The notes under the pieces were generated by a model. It was not told where the DNA came from and made no database searches. It saw only the letters and a program-made list of their open reading frames with translations. Both the position numbers and the translations under genes were made by a program. From positions 13,079,001 to 13,143,000 of the forward strand of contig NC_084925.1 in assembly GCF_958298935.1 (NCBI RefSeq): a stretch of 64,000 bases of DNA, written 5' to 3'. This DNA comes from Phragmites australis (lineage: Eukaryota > Streptophyta > Magnoliopsida > Poales > Poaceae). Positions 1 to 10,180 of the stretch are shown here, in pieces (within the stretch, counting starts at the first letter, position 1; each line of letters opens with the position of its first letter).

Positions 1-298
1 TTGATTTTTCACTTGTTGATCGTCCTGGCAAATAAAATAGAAGCATTGGATTTAATGTACAAGGACTGGACCAGGAAGATCACGTAATTTAGAAAAGTTA
101 TCCAACTATCAAGCAGATAAATTGTATGAAACTTCTATAACTTTTGTTGCGTGTTGCCGTGGGGGGAGCAGATCAGCAAGAACAACCGGCCATGAAAACC
201 GTCAAGATCAAGCTGTTCTTGGGCACCAAACAGCAGCAAGAACAAGAAGAGGAAGGAGGGGAAGAATAAAATCAAAGGGAGAAAGATGGCAGTCGGGA
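1..298 (-). other. Putative VDAC intron 1, non-coding
   Basis: This stretch follows the putative donor site of the VDAC-like exon when read on the minus strand. It starts with a pyrimidine-rich run (about 240-298 in minus sense) and becomes A/T-rich towards position 1. No further exon homologous to VDAC is visible before the window ends. Overlapping short open frames here show no recognisable similarity. Confidence 0.35.
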
Positions 299-300
299 AC

Positions 301-342
301 TCTGGTCTTCTTGCCGATGTCGGAGTAGAGCCCAGGGGGCAT
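301..342 (-). CDS. VDAC-like (mitochondrial porin) first exon, gene runs off the left edge
   Basis: Reading leftwards from the ATG at 340-342 gives MPPGLYSDIGKKTR, which is very close to the N-terminus of plant voltage-dependent anion channels (usual form MAPGLYSDIGKKTR). The coding sequence is followed at once by a GT (300-299), a fitting splice donor after the Arg codon; plant VDAC genes have a short first exon ending near here. The GC-rich sequence at 343-530 would be 5' leader or promoter. If real, the remaining exons lie left of position 1. VDAC forms the outer-membrane beta-barrel pore for metabolites. The match is only 14 residues, so this could also be a captured exon fragment; the PME stub immediately upstream shows the neighbourhood is rearranged. 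Confidence 0.5.
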
Positions 343-613
343 GGCGGCGGGCGGCGCTCAGATTGCCGGTTTGGGGCATCGCTATCGGGCGGCAGCGTTT
401 GTATTTGGGGCAACGGCGCATGGATGGCCTGAGAGGAAACAGAGACGGACGGCTCGCACAGAAGCAGCTCACTCGGCTCATGCGGTCCGACGCGTCTCGC
501 TCGGCTTCGTCCCCTTGCTTTAAGATCACTGTTGTGGTCATGTGGCGGGCATCCGGCGGTACCACAGGAGGTTCCTGCAGGCTGCAGCAACACTCAATAC
601 AATTTTTTTTTTT

Positions 614-811
614 CGCATCATGGACCCGGACTCCGACGCGGCTGCAACATAAGATGCCCAACACATTATGCGTACTCTTGGTGCCAGCCAAAATTGAAAC
701 GACTTGACATGTAGGCAGGTTGCATGACACAATGCGATGCAGAGTGAGCGCGACCTGACCTCCTCGCGTCCTGCATCAACCACTGCCCGGGCATCGGTAA
801 CGCGCGACAGT
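614..811 (-). pseudogene. PME pseudogene fragment: end of intron and first bases of exon 2
   Basis: In minus sense this segment aligns along its length with 41720-41901 of the intact PME gene: the last part of the intron (GGACGCGA, the TCGCGCTCACTCTGC stretch, the TTATGTTGCAG acceptor) and then exon 2 (AASESGSMMR versus AASGTGFMMR in the intact gene). Homology stops at 614, where an A-run (T-run on the plus strand) begins. Exon 1 of a PME pseudogene sits at 17572-18920 on the same strand. The simplest reading is that both are parts of one gene whose intron now holds roughly 17 kb of transposons. Its right border coincides with the PIF/Harbinger target-site TTA at 811-813. Confidence 0.7.
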
Positions 812-1123
812 TAGAGCAACTCCAAAAGCAACTCCATATTTTACCATCCATATTCCCATATGAATTACCATCTATAAAGATTCCTCCTCTATAATACTCC
901 ACCACTCCAACAGCACATCCATATTTCACCCTCTATATTCTCTCTCTTATTTTTTAATAGTATTCTATAACTAACAATATATTTGTAACGACTATATTTT
1001 TGTAACGGCTATATTTCTAACGGTTATTTCTTCAACGGCTATTTTTTCAACGGCTATTTTTTCAGATTTATATATGTAAGTCCATTTGCTATTCTTGAGC
1101 TGTGTCTCATCTCCCAGTTCTCT

Positions 1124-2554
1124 TTGTCCTCTCCCACATATCTTTGTCTCCTCTCCAACATTGCAATGAGGCGTCGCAATATCGTCAAGCAAATTCTCAT
1201 GGATTCGTCGTCGACCTCATCCGATGACGACGAACTCATTGTTGCTACAGCATTCCAAGTGCACGATGAAGATCAGCGTTTGAATGTTCGACGCCATGGC
1301 GGTTCCGTGCCAGGACATCGAGTAATTCATCGCGACAGAGAAGGCGGACATGCGAGACTATACCAAGACTACTTTTCAGAGGATCCCACCTACGGCCCGG
1401 CTATTTTTCGGCGCAGGTTTGTAATTAGTGAATATGTTTTTGTTCGCCCTTATTTTTTATCCTCTCGTCTCATTTTGTTATTATTTCTGCGCAGATTTAG
1501 AATGGCTCGTTCTCTGTTTCTTCGTATAGTACAATCTGTAGTAGAGCATGATAGCTATTTCATGCAGAAAAGAAATAGTGCTGGGATTCTTGGGTTATCT
1601 CCTTTGCAGAAGATTACCGCTGCATTTCGCATGCTAGCTTATGGAGTACCAGCGGATGCTACAGATGAATTTATTCGGATTGGAGAAAGTACTGCTATAG
1701 AGAGTCTTAAAAGGTTTGTACAAGCTGTTGTGGAAGTATTTGGTGATGAATATCTGAGATCTCCAAATAATATTGATACTGCTAGGTTACTTGAAATGGG
1801 AGAAGCAAGAGGTTTTCGCGGTATGCTAGGGAGCATAGATTGCATGCATTGGAAGTGGAAAAATTGCCCTGCAGCATGGCAAGGAATGTATACCGGCCAT
1901 GTGCATGAGCCTACAATTATTCTGGAAGCCGTTGCTTCACAAGATCTTTGGATTTGGCACGCTTTCTTTGGTTTACCGGGGTCTCACAATGATATTAATG
2001 TCCTTCATCGTTCCCCTCTATTTGCAAAGCTGACCGAAGGACAAGCTCCAGAAGTAAATTACACCATCAATAGTCACAACTATACAATGGGCTATTACTT
2101 GGCAGATGGCATATATCCACCATGGGCAACTTTCGTGAAGACAATAACATCTCCGCAAGGGAATAAGAAAAAACTTTTCTCGCAAGCTCAAGAAGGTGCT
2201 AGGAAGGATGTTGAACGAGCATTTGGAGTTCTACAGGCTCGTTTTTCCATTGTTCGTGGACCAGCAAGGTTTTGGGATCAAGAGACACTTGGACAAATCA
2301 TGACGGCTTGCGTCATCATGCATAATATGATAATTGAAGATGAGCGGGAAGACTTCGATTACGATCATGAGCCGGAAAACTTCCATTACGATCATGAGGG
2401 AGAAAGAGTGATAATTGAAGATGAGCACACCCCTGAGCTGTCTCAATTTATAGAGTTTATTAAGAACAATCATGATATCAGGGACCGACAAACTCACTCT
2501 CAGCTTCAAGATGATCTAGTCGAGCACCTATGGCAACTATATACAGAGTCGTAG
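1124..2554 (+). CDS. PIF/Harbinger transposase (DDE nuclease), one likely 78-nt intron
   Basis: The frame is open for 476 codons and matches plant PIF/Harbinger transposases along most of its length. Catalytic residues are visible: Asp in GSIDCMHW (residue 239), the conserved GSHNDINV motif (Asp 290), Asp in YYLADGIYPPW (328) and Glu in ARKDVERAFGVLQ (364). Residues 99-124 (VISEYVFVRPYF...) do not belong to the family. They correspond exactly to a GT-AG interval at 1417-1494 of 78 nt, and removing it restores IFRRRFRMARSLF, giving about 450 residues. The more likely start is the Met at 1166 (MRRRNIVKQIL), because MSSPTYLC upstream looks like leader. The C-terminus has an acidic duplicated stretch (DYDHEPENFHYDHEGE). 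No stop or frameshift is seen, so it may be functional. Confidence 0.9.
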   Translation: MSSPTYLCLLSNIAMRRRNIVKQILMDSSSTSSDDDELIVATAFQVHDEDQRLNVRRHGGSVPGHRVIHRDREGGHARLYQDYFSEDPTYGPAIFRRRFVISEYVFVRPYFLSSRLILLLFLRRFRMARSLFLRIVQSVVEHDSYFMQKRNSAGILGLSPLQKITAAFRMLAYGVPADATDEFIRIGESTAIESLKRFVQAVVEVFGDEYLRSPNNIDTARLLEMGEARGFRGMLGSIDCMHWKWKNCPAAWQGMYTGHVHEPTIILEAVASQDLWIWHAFFGLPGSHNDINVLHRSPLFAKLTEGQAPEVNYTINSHNYTMGYYLADGIYPPWATFVKTITSPQGNKKKLFSQAQEGARKDVERAFGVLQARFSIVRGPARFWDQETLGQIMTACVIMHNMIIEDEREDFDYDHEPENFHYDHEGERVIIEDEHTPELSQFIEFIKNNHDIRDRQTHSQLQDDLVEHLWQLYTES

Positions 2555-3083
2555 TTCTTATAGTGTAAGCATTTGCAATAATGTAGTCGGAACCTATCAA
2601 GTAGTATTTTTATTATAGAGGGATGTACTGTTTTCAAATTATGTATGATGATGTATGCAGTTCTTTCTGAATTAATGTATCATGTTCTTTTGATACAACT
2701 TATAGTTCTAACAACAAATAGCTCGTACAATAAATAGTTCACATAACAATCATCAGTTACAAGGGGCACCGATTCGTATGCCCATATCAAATTTCACACT
2801 ACTGAATTAGGAACATATCAAGAGTAGAACTCAGCGAATATATCACATACATTCCCCCCTCAACTGAATCAGTAAGCAGCTAGATAGAAAGTAGTTCAGC
2901 AGCCTCACATAAACTCCTCGATGCCAAACCTGCATAGTTGATAATGAATGTGTCAAGACTCATGAAAGGTCATAAACAATAAGTAAATATGATAAGAGAT
3001 AAATATAAGAACTGGTACTCAAAGGCTCATCCATTCCAAATCATCTAGTACCAGATCCACTTGAACGCTGATTCATCAAAGAT
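2555..3083. other. Non-coding spacer inside PIF/Harbinger
   Basis: A/T-rich sequence after the transposase stop, probably its 3' UTR, followed by the tail of the antisense captured fragment. I see no coding signature or repeat structure here. Confidence 0.5.
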
Positions 3084-3670
3084 TCATACAGCAGCAAGAC
3101 CACATTTGAATGGATGATGGGAGGCAGACAAATAGCAATTGACATAATCTTCAGATGCCAGATATTGATTCAAAGCAGAGGGAAAGTAACCACCTTTAAA
3201 ACAGATAACAGAACAGCAATCCTCTTCACAACATCTTTTCTTCTGGTTAAGATGCAGACGAGCCTCACCGATAACAATCCAGCCAATAACATCACCTCTG
3301 CACAAAGGGCAGCTTGAGCTGTTGTTTGCATTAGACGACACAATATGAATAATGCTATCAAGAGGAGCCACAACTATAGATGAAACTTTCACATTGGCGG
3401 GCAGCTCGTATGCACCTTTGAATCTCTCAAGACAGTTTGAGCGGGTCTGGTCCGTATCACCGACAAATGGCCTGCAACCCTTTTCATAAGATGTGCATCT
3501 TAGTAGGACTGCGTTGTGAGGGTAACCAGGCAGATTGGACAAGTAACATCCTCCATCCAACTCTTATCAAGGTGTATGTCCAGATCAAAAGAGCTGTGCC
3601 TTGCCACCTTCTTCAGAATCAAATTTCCTGAACCCATGTCGAACTTCCTGCCAAAACTAACTCTATCAAG
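3084..3670 (-). pseudogene. Captured DUF1644-type zinc-binding protein fragment (frameshifted)
   Basis: Minus-strand reading gives first WMEDVTCPICL in one frame, then GYPHNAVLLRCTSYEKGCRPF in the next, continuing with DTDQTRSNCLERFKGAY, NNSSSCPLCRGDVIGW and LHLNQKKRCCEEDCC. This Cys-rich order is characteristic of the plant DUF1644 family (C2H2/RING-like proteins implicated in stress responses). A single frameshift inside the first Cys pair (about 3535-3550) separates the two parts. After CCEEDCC the family similarity ends and unrelated codons follow. Upstream coding (KFDMGSGNLILKKVARHSSF) extends to about 3670. It lies antisense to the transposase inside the same PIF/Harbinger element, so I infer capture of a host gene fragment. 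Confidence 0.7.
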
Positions 3671-4500
3671 GGCAGCTTTTCATTAAAACCTATATGATAT
3701 CAAGAAGAAAACAGATTAATTCCAAAACCTGTATGCTAATAAGGACTAAGACAACACACCCACATAATGATTTGCTGCACCTGCAACTTCAGGTTCTGCT
3801 CAAACTCTTAAAAGTCCCAGCAGCCAAGTCGTTTATCGCAGAAAAATCAACACCTGCACGTTTATTTAATCGAACCGAAGCATGGGTGGAATCGATTGAA
3901 TCGAATTGTTATAGAAGGGTGGCACCACGCAGCACCAAAATCCAGACCGAACTAATTTAGAGCGGGGCTTGGCACGGAGGAGCGCGGCGAGCGCGTCGTT
4001 GATGAGGTCGACGACATCCTGTGACTCCTGGGCATCCTGCCTCCTCTGCGAAGAACCCATCGGCCGCTCCGCCTATGCATCCTCCGCTGCCGCAGGCACT
4101 GGTGCTACTCCCGTCCGCACCTGAAGCGGAGGACGACGAGGCGGCCGACGATCGGAGCGCGGTGGTGAGCGATGGCTGGATCGGGGTAGGCGGAGGAGGT
4201 GGATGCGCCTGGCTTTGGTTACGGCGGTCGGGGAGATCCAGCGGCAGGAGGCAGCCACGGACGGGCAGCGCGTCGAAATCCCCGGCTTGGAGTGGCGGAG
4301 CGCCCGCACGAGGAACGCCATCGCGGCGGCGGAGGCGAGGCGAAGGCTCCGGATGGTGGCGCGAGCGTACGGGGGAGAAGGCAGTTGGGGGATGGCGTGA
4401 GCGGAGAGGCACGCCAGATTTGGCGTGCGGGAGCTTGGGGATGGAGCGCGCTCTAAAATAGCGATTGCGATGGAGCGTCCATTGGAGACGTATTTTGGAG
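3671..4500 (-). other. Non-transposase right half of PIF/Harbinger, including a GC-rich block
   Basis: The left part (3671-3950) is A/T-rich and non-coding in appearance, and may be an intron of the captured gene. The block at 3960-4450 is strongly GC-rich, like a grass first exon or promoter. On the minus strand it contains a short start MGSSQRRQDAQESQDVVDLI at 4060, followed by NDALAALLRAKPRSK, which resembles a first exon that loses coding character near 3950. I do not recognise the protein. No Myb/SANT-like ORF, expected in autonomous PIF/Harbinger elements, is visible. Confidence 0.4.
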
Positions 4501-4556
4501 AAATTTGGCGTGCGGGAGGGATGGCGTGTGAGATGGATGACCTGTTGGAGATGCTC

Positions 4557-4600
4557 TTAGGTAACATTTGGTTGAACAGTAATATTTAAAGATAAAATAG

Positions 4601-4641
<41 letters not shown>

Positions 4642-4868
4642 TGTTTCGTGCGCGAGATAGAACTAGTCCATTTTAACATTTCAGGCCTATAGTTAATATC
4701 ATGTTTAAAGTTGGATAGCTATGTTTCACTGTTTTTTAAACGGCTCTATCCCGAATCTTTAAACAATATTTTCTGATTTCGAACCATTCATCTCTCTCCA
4801 TTCAAATAACTAAAAAACAAGATAAATATCTTCCGTTTTATTCATCCCACGAATCAAACACTATCTTA
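4557..4868. mobile_element. Possible Tourist-like MITE remnant
   Basis: The sequence starts TTAGGTAACATTTGGTTGA and ends in CGAATCAAACACTATCTTA; the two ends are imperfect inverted repeats with TTA at both borders, as in Tourist-type MITEs. The body is A/T-rich and contains a (TA)n run. The match between the ends is only about 60 percent, so this is tentative. Confidence 0.3.
4602..4637. repeat. (TA)n microsatellite
   Basis: An uninterrupted alternating TA run of about 36 bp. Confidence 0.95.
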
Positions 4869-5279
4869 ATATCCATCGTCCATCCCGCACTTACTTTGAC
4901 ATGTCCCCATGCACAAAATATGGATAGTATTGCAACTTCGTGTTCCATTTATCCGTTTCAGAAAACTAACAACTCTTTTCACTTCATGGAACTAGGCTGC
5001 ATAGATTACTCCAAGGCACATGGAATTATCAAGCTTGTTCAGAAAATTTCAGCACAAATGGTATACACATGCGGACCCCACATGAGCCGGGGGTTCCATT
5101 CGCCCCTCCAGCACCCCTCCTGTAAAAAGCTTCCAAGAAAAGCTCTAGGTAAAGAGGATCCGGTTAGAAAAGCTCTAGGTAAAGAGGATCCGGTTATAAA
5201 AAATGGTATACACATTAGTATGATCTAACAATTACAATCTTGATTTTACAAAATGCTAGTCCGGGTCATAGGAGCCAAG
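4869..5279. other. Non-coding region with a perfect 30-bp tandem duplication
   Basis: No gene is recognisable. A 30-bp unit starting AGAAAAGCTCTAGGTAAAGA is present twice without mismatch at 5136-5165 and 5166-5195. The region presumably belongs to the expanded intron of the PME pseudogene. Confidence 0.6.
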
Positions 5280-5974
5280 CAGTGGCGGAGCGTGGTGCAA
5301 AAGCAAGGGGGCCAACTTGTACCTGTTCGGACAATAGCAAATTAAAGCTTCAGTCCAGGGCAGCGTGGGTGGCCGGCCAGCGCACGCGACGGGCTACTCC
5401 TGCTCTAGTGCCGGAGGTCTGACGATGCGTGCGGCGACGACAGTGGCCTCCGATGGCTGCTGGGTTGGGAAAAACGGATTTAGGAGGACGAACATGAGGA
5501 GCATGCCAGGATTACTGAACTGAGGCTGAAAGTGTCAGAGGCTCACCAAAGCATTGTCGAAGATGAGCTCGCAGCAGGACGTCGGCGAACTTTGGTGGTG
5601 GAGGAAATTTTCTCGTCTCTGAATTTGCACAAAGTCTGTAGGCTGAAATTTATGGGGAAAGATGTGGTGCTCGCTATGCCATTAGATTGGAGAGATCTCA
5701 TCAGAGTTTGCAGGAATTATATGTGGTGTGCGCCACAACCATGGGTGTCCTTAATGGTCTGATGACATATGAGAACCGAGAAAGAAGCCAATACAATGTA
5801 AATGAATGGGCCATCAAGCCCTATGTATTTATGTTGCAGTGCGTGTGTACTAGATTATACATGCTTTAGCTAATCCTCAACTAGGCTGTGAGCTGTTAGG
5901 CTACGGAATATATCTTGTTTTTCACAAACTTGTTTTTGGAGTCCAGGTTCGTCTCCAAAAAGGCTCCGCCCCAA
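5280..5974 (+). mobile_element. Non-autonomous hAT element, copy A
   Basis: The left end CAGTGGCGGAGCGTGG has the hAT-type terminal form; the right end GGCTCCGCCCCAA is its imperfect inverted match. Flanks GAGCCAAG (5272-5279) and GAGCCAGG (5975-5982) form an 8-bp target duplication with one mismatch, as expected for hAT. The same element occurs in opposite orientation at 17693-18383, alignable over nearly its full length (about 695 versus 691 bp). It has no transposase, but holds an internal reading frame shared with copy B. Confidence 0.82.
5453..5762 (+). pseudogene. Unrecognised reading frame carried by hAT copy A
   Basis: From ATG at 5453 the frame begins MAAGLGKTD and, after a 1-base shift near 5480, continues EDEHEEHARITELRLK, then VEDELAAGRRRTLVVEEIFS and LNLHKVCRLKF, with VLAMPLDWRDLIRVC before a stop at 5760. 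Copy B encodes a closely similar protein (MAAGLGETD, stop, EDEHEEHARITELRLK, VEDVLAAGRQRTLVVEKIFS, LNLHKVCSLKF, VLAVPLDWRDLI), also broken near the same place. I do not recognise the family. The shared frame suggests a host exon captured before the two copies separated. It could instead be a chance frame in a GC-moderate repeat. Confidence 0.4.
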
Positions 5975-6937
5975 GAGCCAGGCTTCAAAACACAAGATGA
6001 GCCAAGCTTTTTTAAATCAACCTACTATTTCAGACAATTCTACTTATATCATTTTTAAAATAACCTTAATATCTATATTTTTATATTCCTACAAGATACA
6101 CGAGATGCGGCATATCCGATCAATCTTCACCGTCCACTGAGTTGGTCAAACGGTCACCATACAAAATTATATTATATTCCTCCTTCCAAAAATACATTCA
6201 ATTTCTTATTATTTACCTTCCATAACTGTACGTCTAATATTTGCCTTCCATATATTCCAAAAATAAATTCAATCTTCCATTATTTACCTTTCATACCTAG
6301 TCATCTAATATTTACATCTATATATTTACCATCTGGTTTGTTCAGAGGGTACACTGTCCCTGAATTTCGCCTATAACGTCAGGTTTTTTCAGAATATGTG
6401 TTGCCTCCTGCACTTCGCATATAGCAAGGTATTATACGAGAATTGTTTTCATCCGCATACAAATCGGTCACCATATTGATCCTCCTCACAATATTGCTGC
6501 GAACAACCAACTATGGATGATATGATCCCCTACACCCTCCTATGTAGGTACTCGTTATTCTCCTACCTCTAAAATTATATTATCATATTGTGAATTTCGT
6601 GTATGCAAATCTCGTTTTTGTTGTGCTATATTTTTTTACTTCTTCATATTACTATATCATGAATTGATTTTACGTGTGTGAAATATATGTGCAGTTGCTA
6701 ATGTAAAGAGGTTGCATAGTTCCGAAGGGGGTAAAAGGGCAAGGATATTTTGTGCAATGAAACTTATTAAGGCCATGATTAAAATAAGTTAATTTTTCTT
6801 AAATCTTGTGGGAATCCAAACTGTTTCCTTCAGAAATACCAATCGGCTCCTACGTCCCAAACAGAACTGAAATTTTATACCATTAATTTTTTTTCTCTAT
6901 AATATTTCCATATGATACTTTGATCGTGTAGTGTATT
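5975..6937. other. Non-coding A/T-rich region
   Basis: No gene recognised. It lies between the hAT copy A and the long inverted repeat of the Mutator-like element and presumably belongs to the expanded PME pseudogene intron. A 10-bp word GATACTTTGA at 6914-6923 recurs at 16987-16996, just outside the other end of the inverted-repeat pair. Confidence 0.5.
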
Positions 6938-8284
6938 GGCAAAAATCCAAAAATAGGCAACAAACGTCACCATATTTGCTAAAATAAATAATATTAGCCT
7001 ATTTACAAATCTAGCACATATATTCTGCACATCAAATATCGAAAAATCGATTCCGGTACCTGAGATACCAAAAACTCCTGTATGAGATGCCGAATATGGC
7101 ACTGTTCATTGTATTCAGCACCTCAGATGCCAAAAACTCCTTGTGTGTCGAATACGGTGAACAGTGCTCACATCGTTTTGTGTCACTACTTTCGGTGCAT
7201 CCAGTCACGTTATGTCACGTCGTTTTGCTTTTGTCGATTTTTTAACCCACCTGTTACCATTTTTCGCTATAAAATAAGATTGGGCTCGTAAGGAGCCATA
7301 ATGCGACCAGAGATGAGATGAGCAGCGTAAGCAAGTGAGGAGAGGACAGAAGAAGCAGCGACACAATGCATGGAGAGAAGAAGCAACACGAGGTGATGAG
7401 TAGTAACAGCGTGAGGAGAGGATAATCAGCCCAAGATGAGGAGGAGCAGTAGCGCGAGTTACAGTAAGTACTTAAATTACATACTTGTAGCAACAATAGT
7501 AATTAGAGTAAGTAGATTATTTAATTCATTCAATTATATTTGTATAATTATTTGCTTAGTTTGATTATATGAATTTGATTATTTGCTTAGTCAGTGTAAT
7601 AGTAATTAGTGTGAATTTGTACAATAGTAATTAGCCTGAATTTGTACAATAGTAATTAGTATGAATTTGTATAATAGTAATTATTTATTTAGTCAGAGTA
7701 AGTAGATTTTATAATAGTAATTAGCGTGAATTTGATTAGTAAGTGTAATTAGATTATTTAATTAGTTTAATAATGTAATAGCCTAGTTGTGGTACTTTGT
7801 GCTATGGTGGCGTAGGGTAGTGGTAAGTACATGCATGCTCTCTATATGTGTAAGTAGCGTGTTAGTGTAATGAGAGAAAAGAGGAAAAAAGAAAGGGTAA
7901 AGGATAAAAAATAAATGTCATAAAGATTAAAAAACTTGGGTTGGACAGAAAGATTTGATAAAAAATTACAATGCACCAAAAAATTGTGAAATTAAATTTT
8001 TTAATTAATAGTGGTGTGCGTTTGTTTGATTAGTATTTTAATTTAATCTATTAAAATAGTTGTGCGCACAAGAACTCCTACCTTTAGTTAAAGAACATAA
8101 GTAGTTATGAAGTCAAATAGAGCAATGTTTTTAGTATCTTCTCACTGTAGACTAGTCCCTTTCTCTCTTCAGCTCACTCAGCATAAAGAAATCTATGAAT
8201 AGGTTAATAAGGCATTATCAAATGTGAGCATTGAAATGTTGCTAGGAACTATAGATATAGTAGTATTTACCCTAAAAAAAGATG
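6938..8284 (+). repeat. Left arm of the MULE inverted repeat
   Basis: This arm aligns with the reverse complement of 16116-16974. It contains about 490 bp (roughly 7330-7820) absent from the right arm, including a short-period A/T-rich repeat. Shared features are a run of trinucleotide-poor sequence with 'ATTCGGCACCTCA'-like motifs near 7030-7130 and the stretch GAATAGGTTAATA near the inner end. Confidence 0.8.
7598..7745. repeat. Imperfect short tandem repeat (about 26 bp unit)
   Basis: Three to four imperfect copies of a unit close to AATAGTAATTAGTGTGAATT plus TGTAC occur in a row. The block is within the part of the left MULE arm missing from the right arm. Confidence 0.6.
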
Positions 8285-8699
8285 ATCACCCGGGTTGAGA
8301 GCGACATGTTGATGCTTCTGACTACTGAAAAAGTAAACGTGGTATAAAGAAACCTAAAAAAACTAGCTTTCAAAATAGTTTTGATGTCATTTTATAATGA
8401 GATTGAATATTTGGTCGATATAACTTTCATATTAGTTTAATTAATATTTTAATTTAATATTAAATATTAATTATTTTATTTGAATTCAATATTGATGATT
8501 TAATTAGCATTGTTAATTACTTAAATATTTAGCATTGTTAAGTATAGTACTATTTAATTTGTATTGTTAATTTATTTATTATTTATCAAGGGATGTAATT
8601 AGTTTGTATCGTACATACATCTAAGTAGTTATTTTATTAGATGTACCTTTGTTTAGCAGATACGATATGACTTCCCATATTTATTACAGAGAACGTGCG
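8285..8699. other. A/T-rich MULE interior, non-coding
   Basis: Very A/T-rich with many ATTTAATT-like words; nothing recognisable. It lies between the left inverted repeat and the transposase remnant, where a MULE promoter and 5' UTR would be expected. Confidence 0.5.
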
Positions 8700-10180
8700 T
8701 AGTTTTGTACGGGAGGCTGGTAACAATTCAGAACTGCTAGCACATAGAGAGTTCGGTTGAGGAACCTAATGACCTGGATGGCATGAAATCACATGTTATG
8801 AGCCTTTTGCGTGTGAACCAGCAATCCCATACTATTGTCCTAGAGGGTGTATGACCACAACTTGTTCCAAACAGCTCGGTCGTTGTCCATACATTATTCG
8901 AGATGAGAAGGAACAGTGCATGGGCTTTGTACTCACGTAAGGTATTGGAGGAGACCTTTGATATGGGGGTATACATAAATATAGTTCCACGAATGGTGTA
9001 AGGTGATGCAGTGACTACCGTGGAAGGATCAAGCCAGCAGGCGATGCATGAAGAGGATGGAGGGCATGTCGGAGAGGGCATTTCCGATAGAGAGGGAGCT
9101 AGAATGGACTCTTCTGAGGTAGATGCAGGATGCATGGATGATGAAGTCGGTTGTAGCGGGAATGAAGAAGATGCTGACAACGATGATCCGGTGCCTGCGA
9201 TCCAGTACTTTTAAAGTGCTGGGCTGCTGGATTGTATCGTTGTTGAGTATAACACATTATCTAACTGGGGATACCAAAATAGCGACATCCAGATCGGGCA
9301 ATAGTTTCGTAACAGGAGGAAGCTCATCTACTTTATTAGCAATTATGCTGTAATAACAAGAAAGGACCACAAGTGCACCCGGTCTAACCCTACGGAGTAT
9401 GAGGTCATATGTATCAAGCAATTGAATTGTTCTTATTTCGTACGAGCACATATACCAAAATATGAGAACTATTTTATGATCAATAGATACACCCCACATA
9501 CATGCAGTAAAGAGGCTATTAGGAATGTGAGCCACGCCATTGATGCGAGGTTCATAGCCAACTCCTCATTACTCTTATTGGCTCGAACATTTGTTTATCG
9601 TAAAAATCCATTATAAAGGAGGTGCAGACTATGATGGATATGCTGATCAATTACCACACAACAATTATCTCATTAGATTATTCTGGTCCTTTGGACAATG
9701 CATCGAAGCTTTCAAACATTGCAGGCTTGTTGTATGTGTGGATGCCATATTTCTGAGCGGTAAGTATCATGGTACCCTTATGACATCGATAGCGATGAAT
9801 GTAAATAATCAGGTCATTCATCTCTCCTTTGCAATGGTTAAGAGTGAAAACAATGATAGCTAGTTGTGATTCCTCACTTTGGTGAGGACACGTGTTGTGA
9901 GAAATAGGGAACGAGTTTGCATCATTTCAGACCATAACAAGGGTCTTCTTCATGTGTTGGACGTGCTGCATGATAGTATGAACAACTCCATTGTATGGCC
10001 TGATATGGAGAGAAGATGGTGCATGCAACACTTAGGAGCGAACTTGTACATAAGGTACTGCAACAAGTCTATTGTAAAAAGATTCAAAAGGTTGTATCTA
10101 TAGAAAAAGCAGGCAAAACTTATTGAGATATGGAGAGAGTTAAATAAGACCATTTGCAAGATGATAGCAGACAAGAGCAA
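8700..10180 (+). pseudogene. MULE (MuDR-type) transposase pseudogene
   Basis: Fragments in order match a MuDR-like transposase: an acidic stretch (9100-9215, SGNEEDADNDDP), the N-terminal MuDR DNA-binding region at 9379-9530 (CIKQLNCSYFVRAHIPKYEN, then YTPHTC), and the catalytic MULE domain at 9680-10100 (FWSFGQCIEAFKHCRLVVCV followed by DAIFLSGKYHGTL; then CIISDHNKGLLHVLDVLHDS and ERRWCMQHLGANLY). The Asp residues of VVCVD and IISD are visible. Two in-frame stops replace tryptophan codons after SENNDS (9861-9869), and further stops lie in the N-terminal part. No SWIM zinc finger is present: similarity ends near 10180, where unrelated sequence begins. Confidence 0.8.

Larger units (their letters stand above)
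814..4556 (+). mobile_element. PIF/Harbinger DNA transposon, complete ends, with captured host sequence
   Basis: The ends are imperfect terminal inverted repeats: GAGCAACTCCAAAAG at 814 and, read inwards from 4556, GAGCATCTCCAACAG. A 3-bp TTA lies on each side (811-813 and 4557-4559), the TWA target duplication typical of the PIF/Harbinger superfamily. The 3743-bp element carries a full DDE transposase on the plus strand (1124-2554). In place of the usual Myb/SANT-like second ORF, its right half holds an antisense fragment of a DUF1644-type gene plus a GC-rich block (about 3960-4450). Subterminal repeats of the type AACGGCTATTT occur at 996-1070. It is inserted in the intron of the PME pseudogene, judged by PME homology up to 811. 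Confidence 0.88.
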
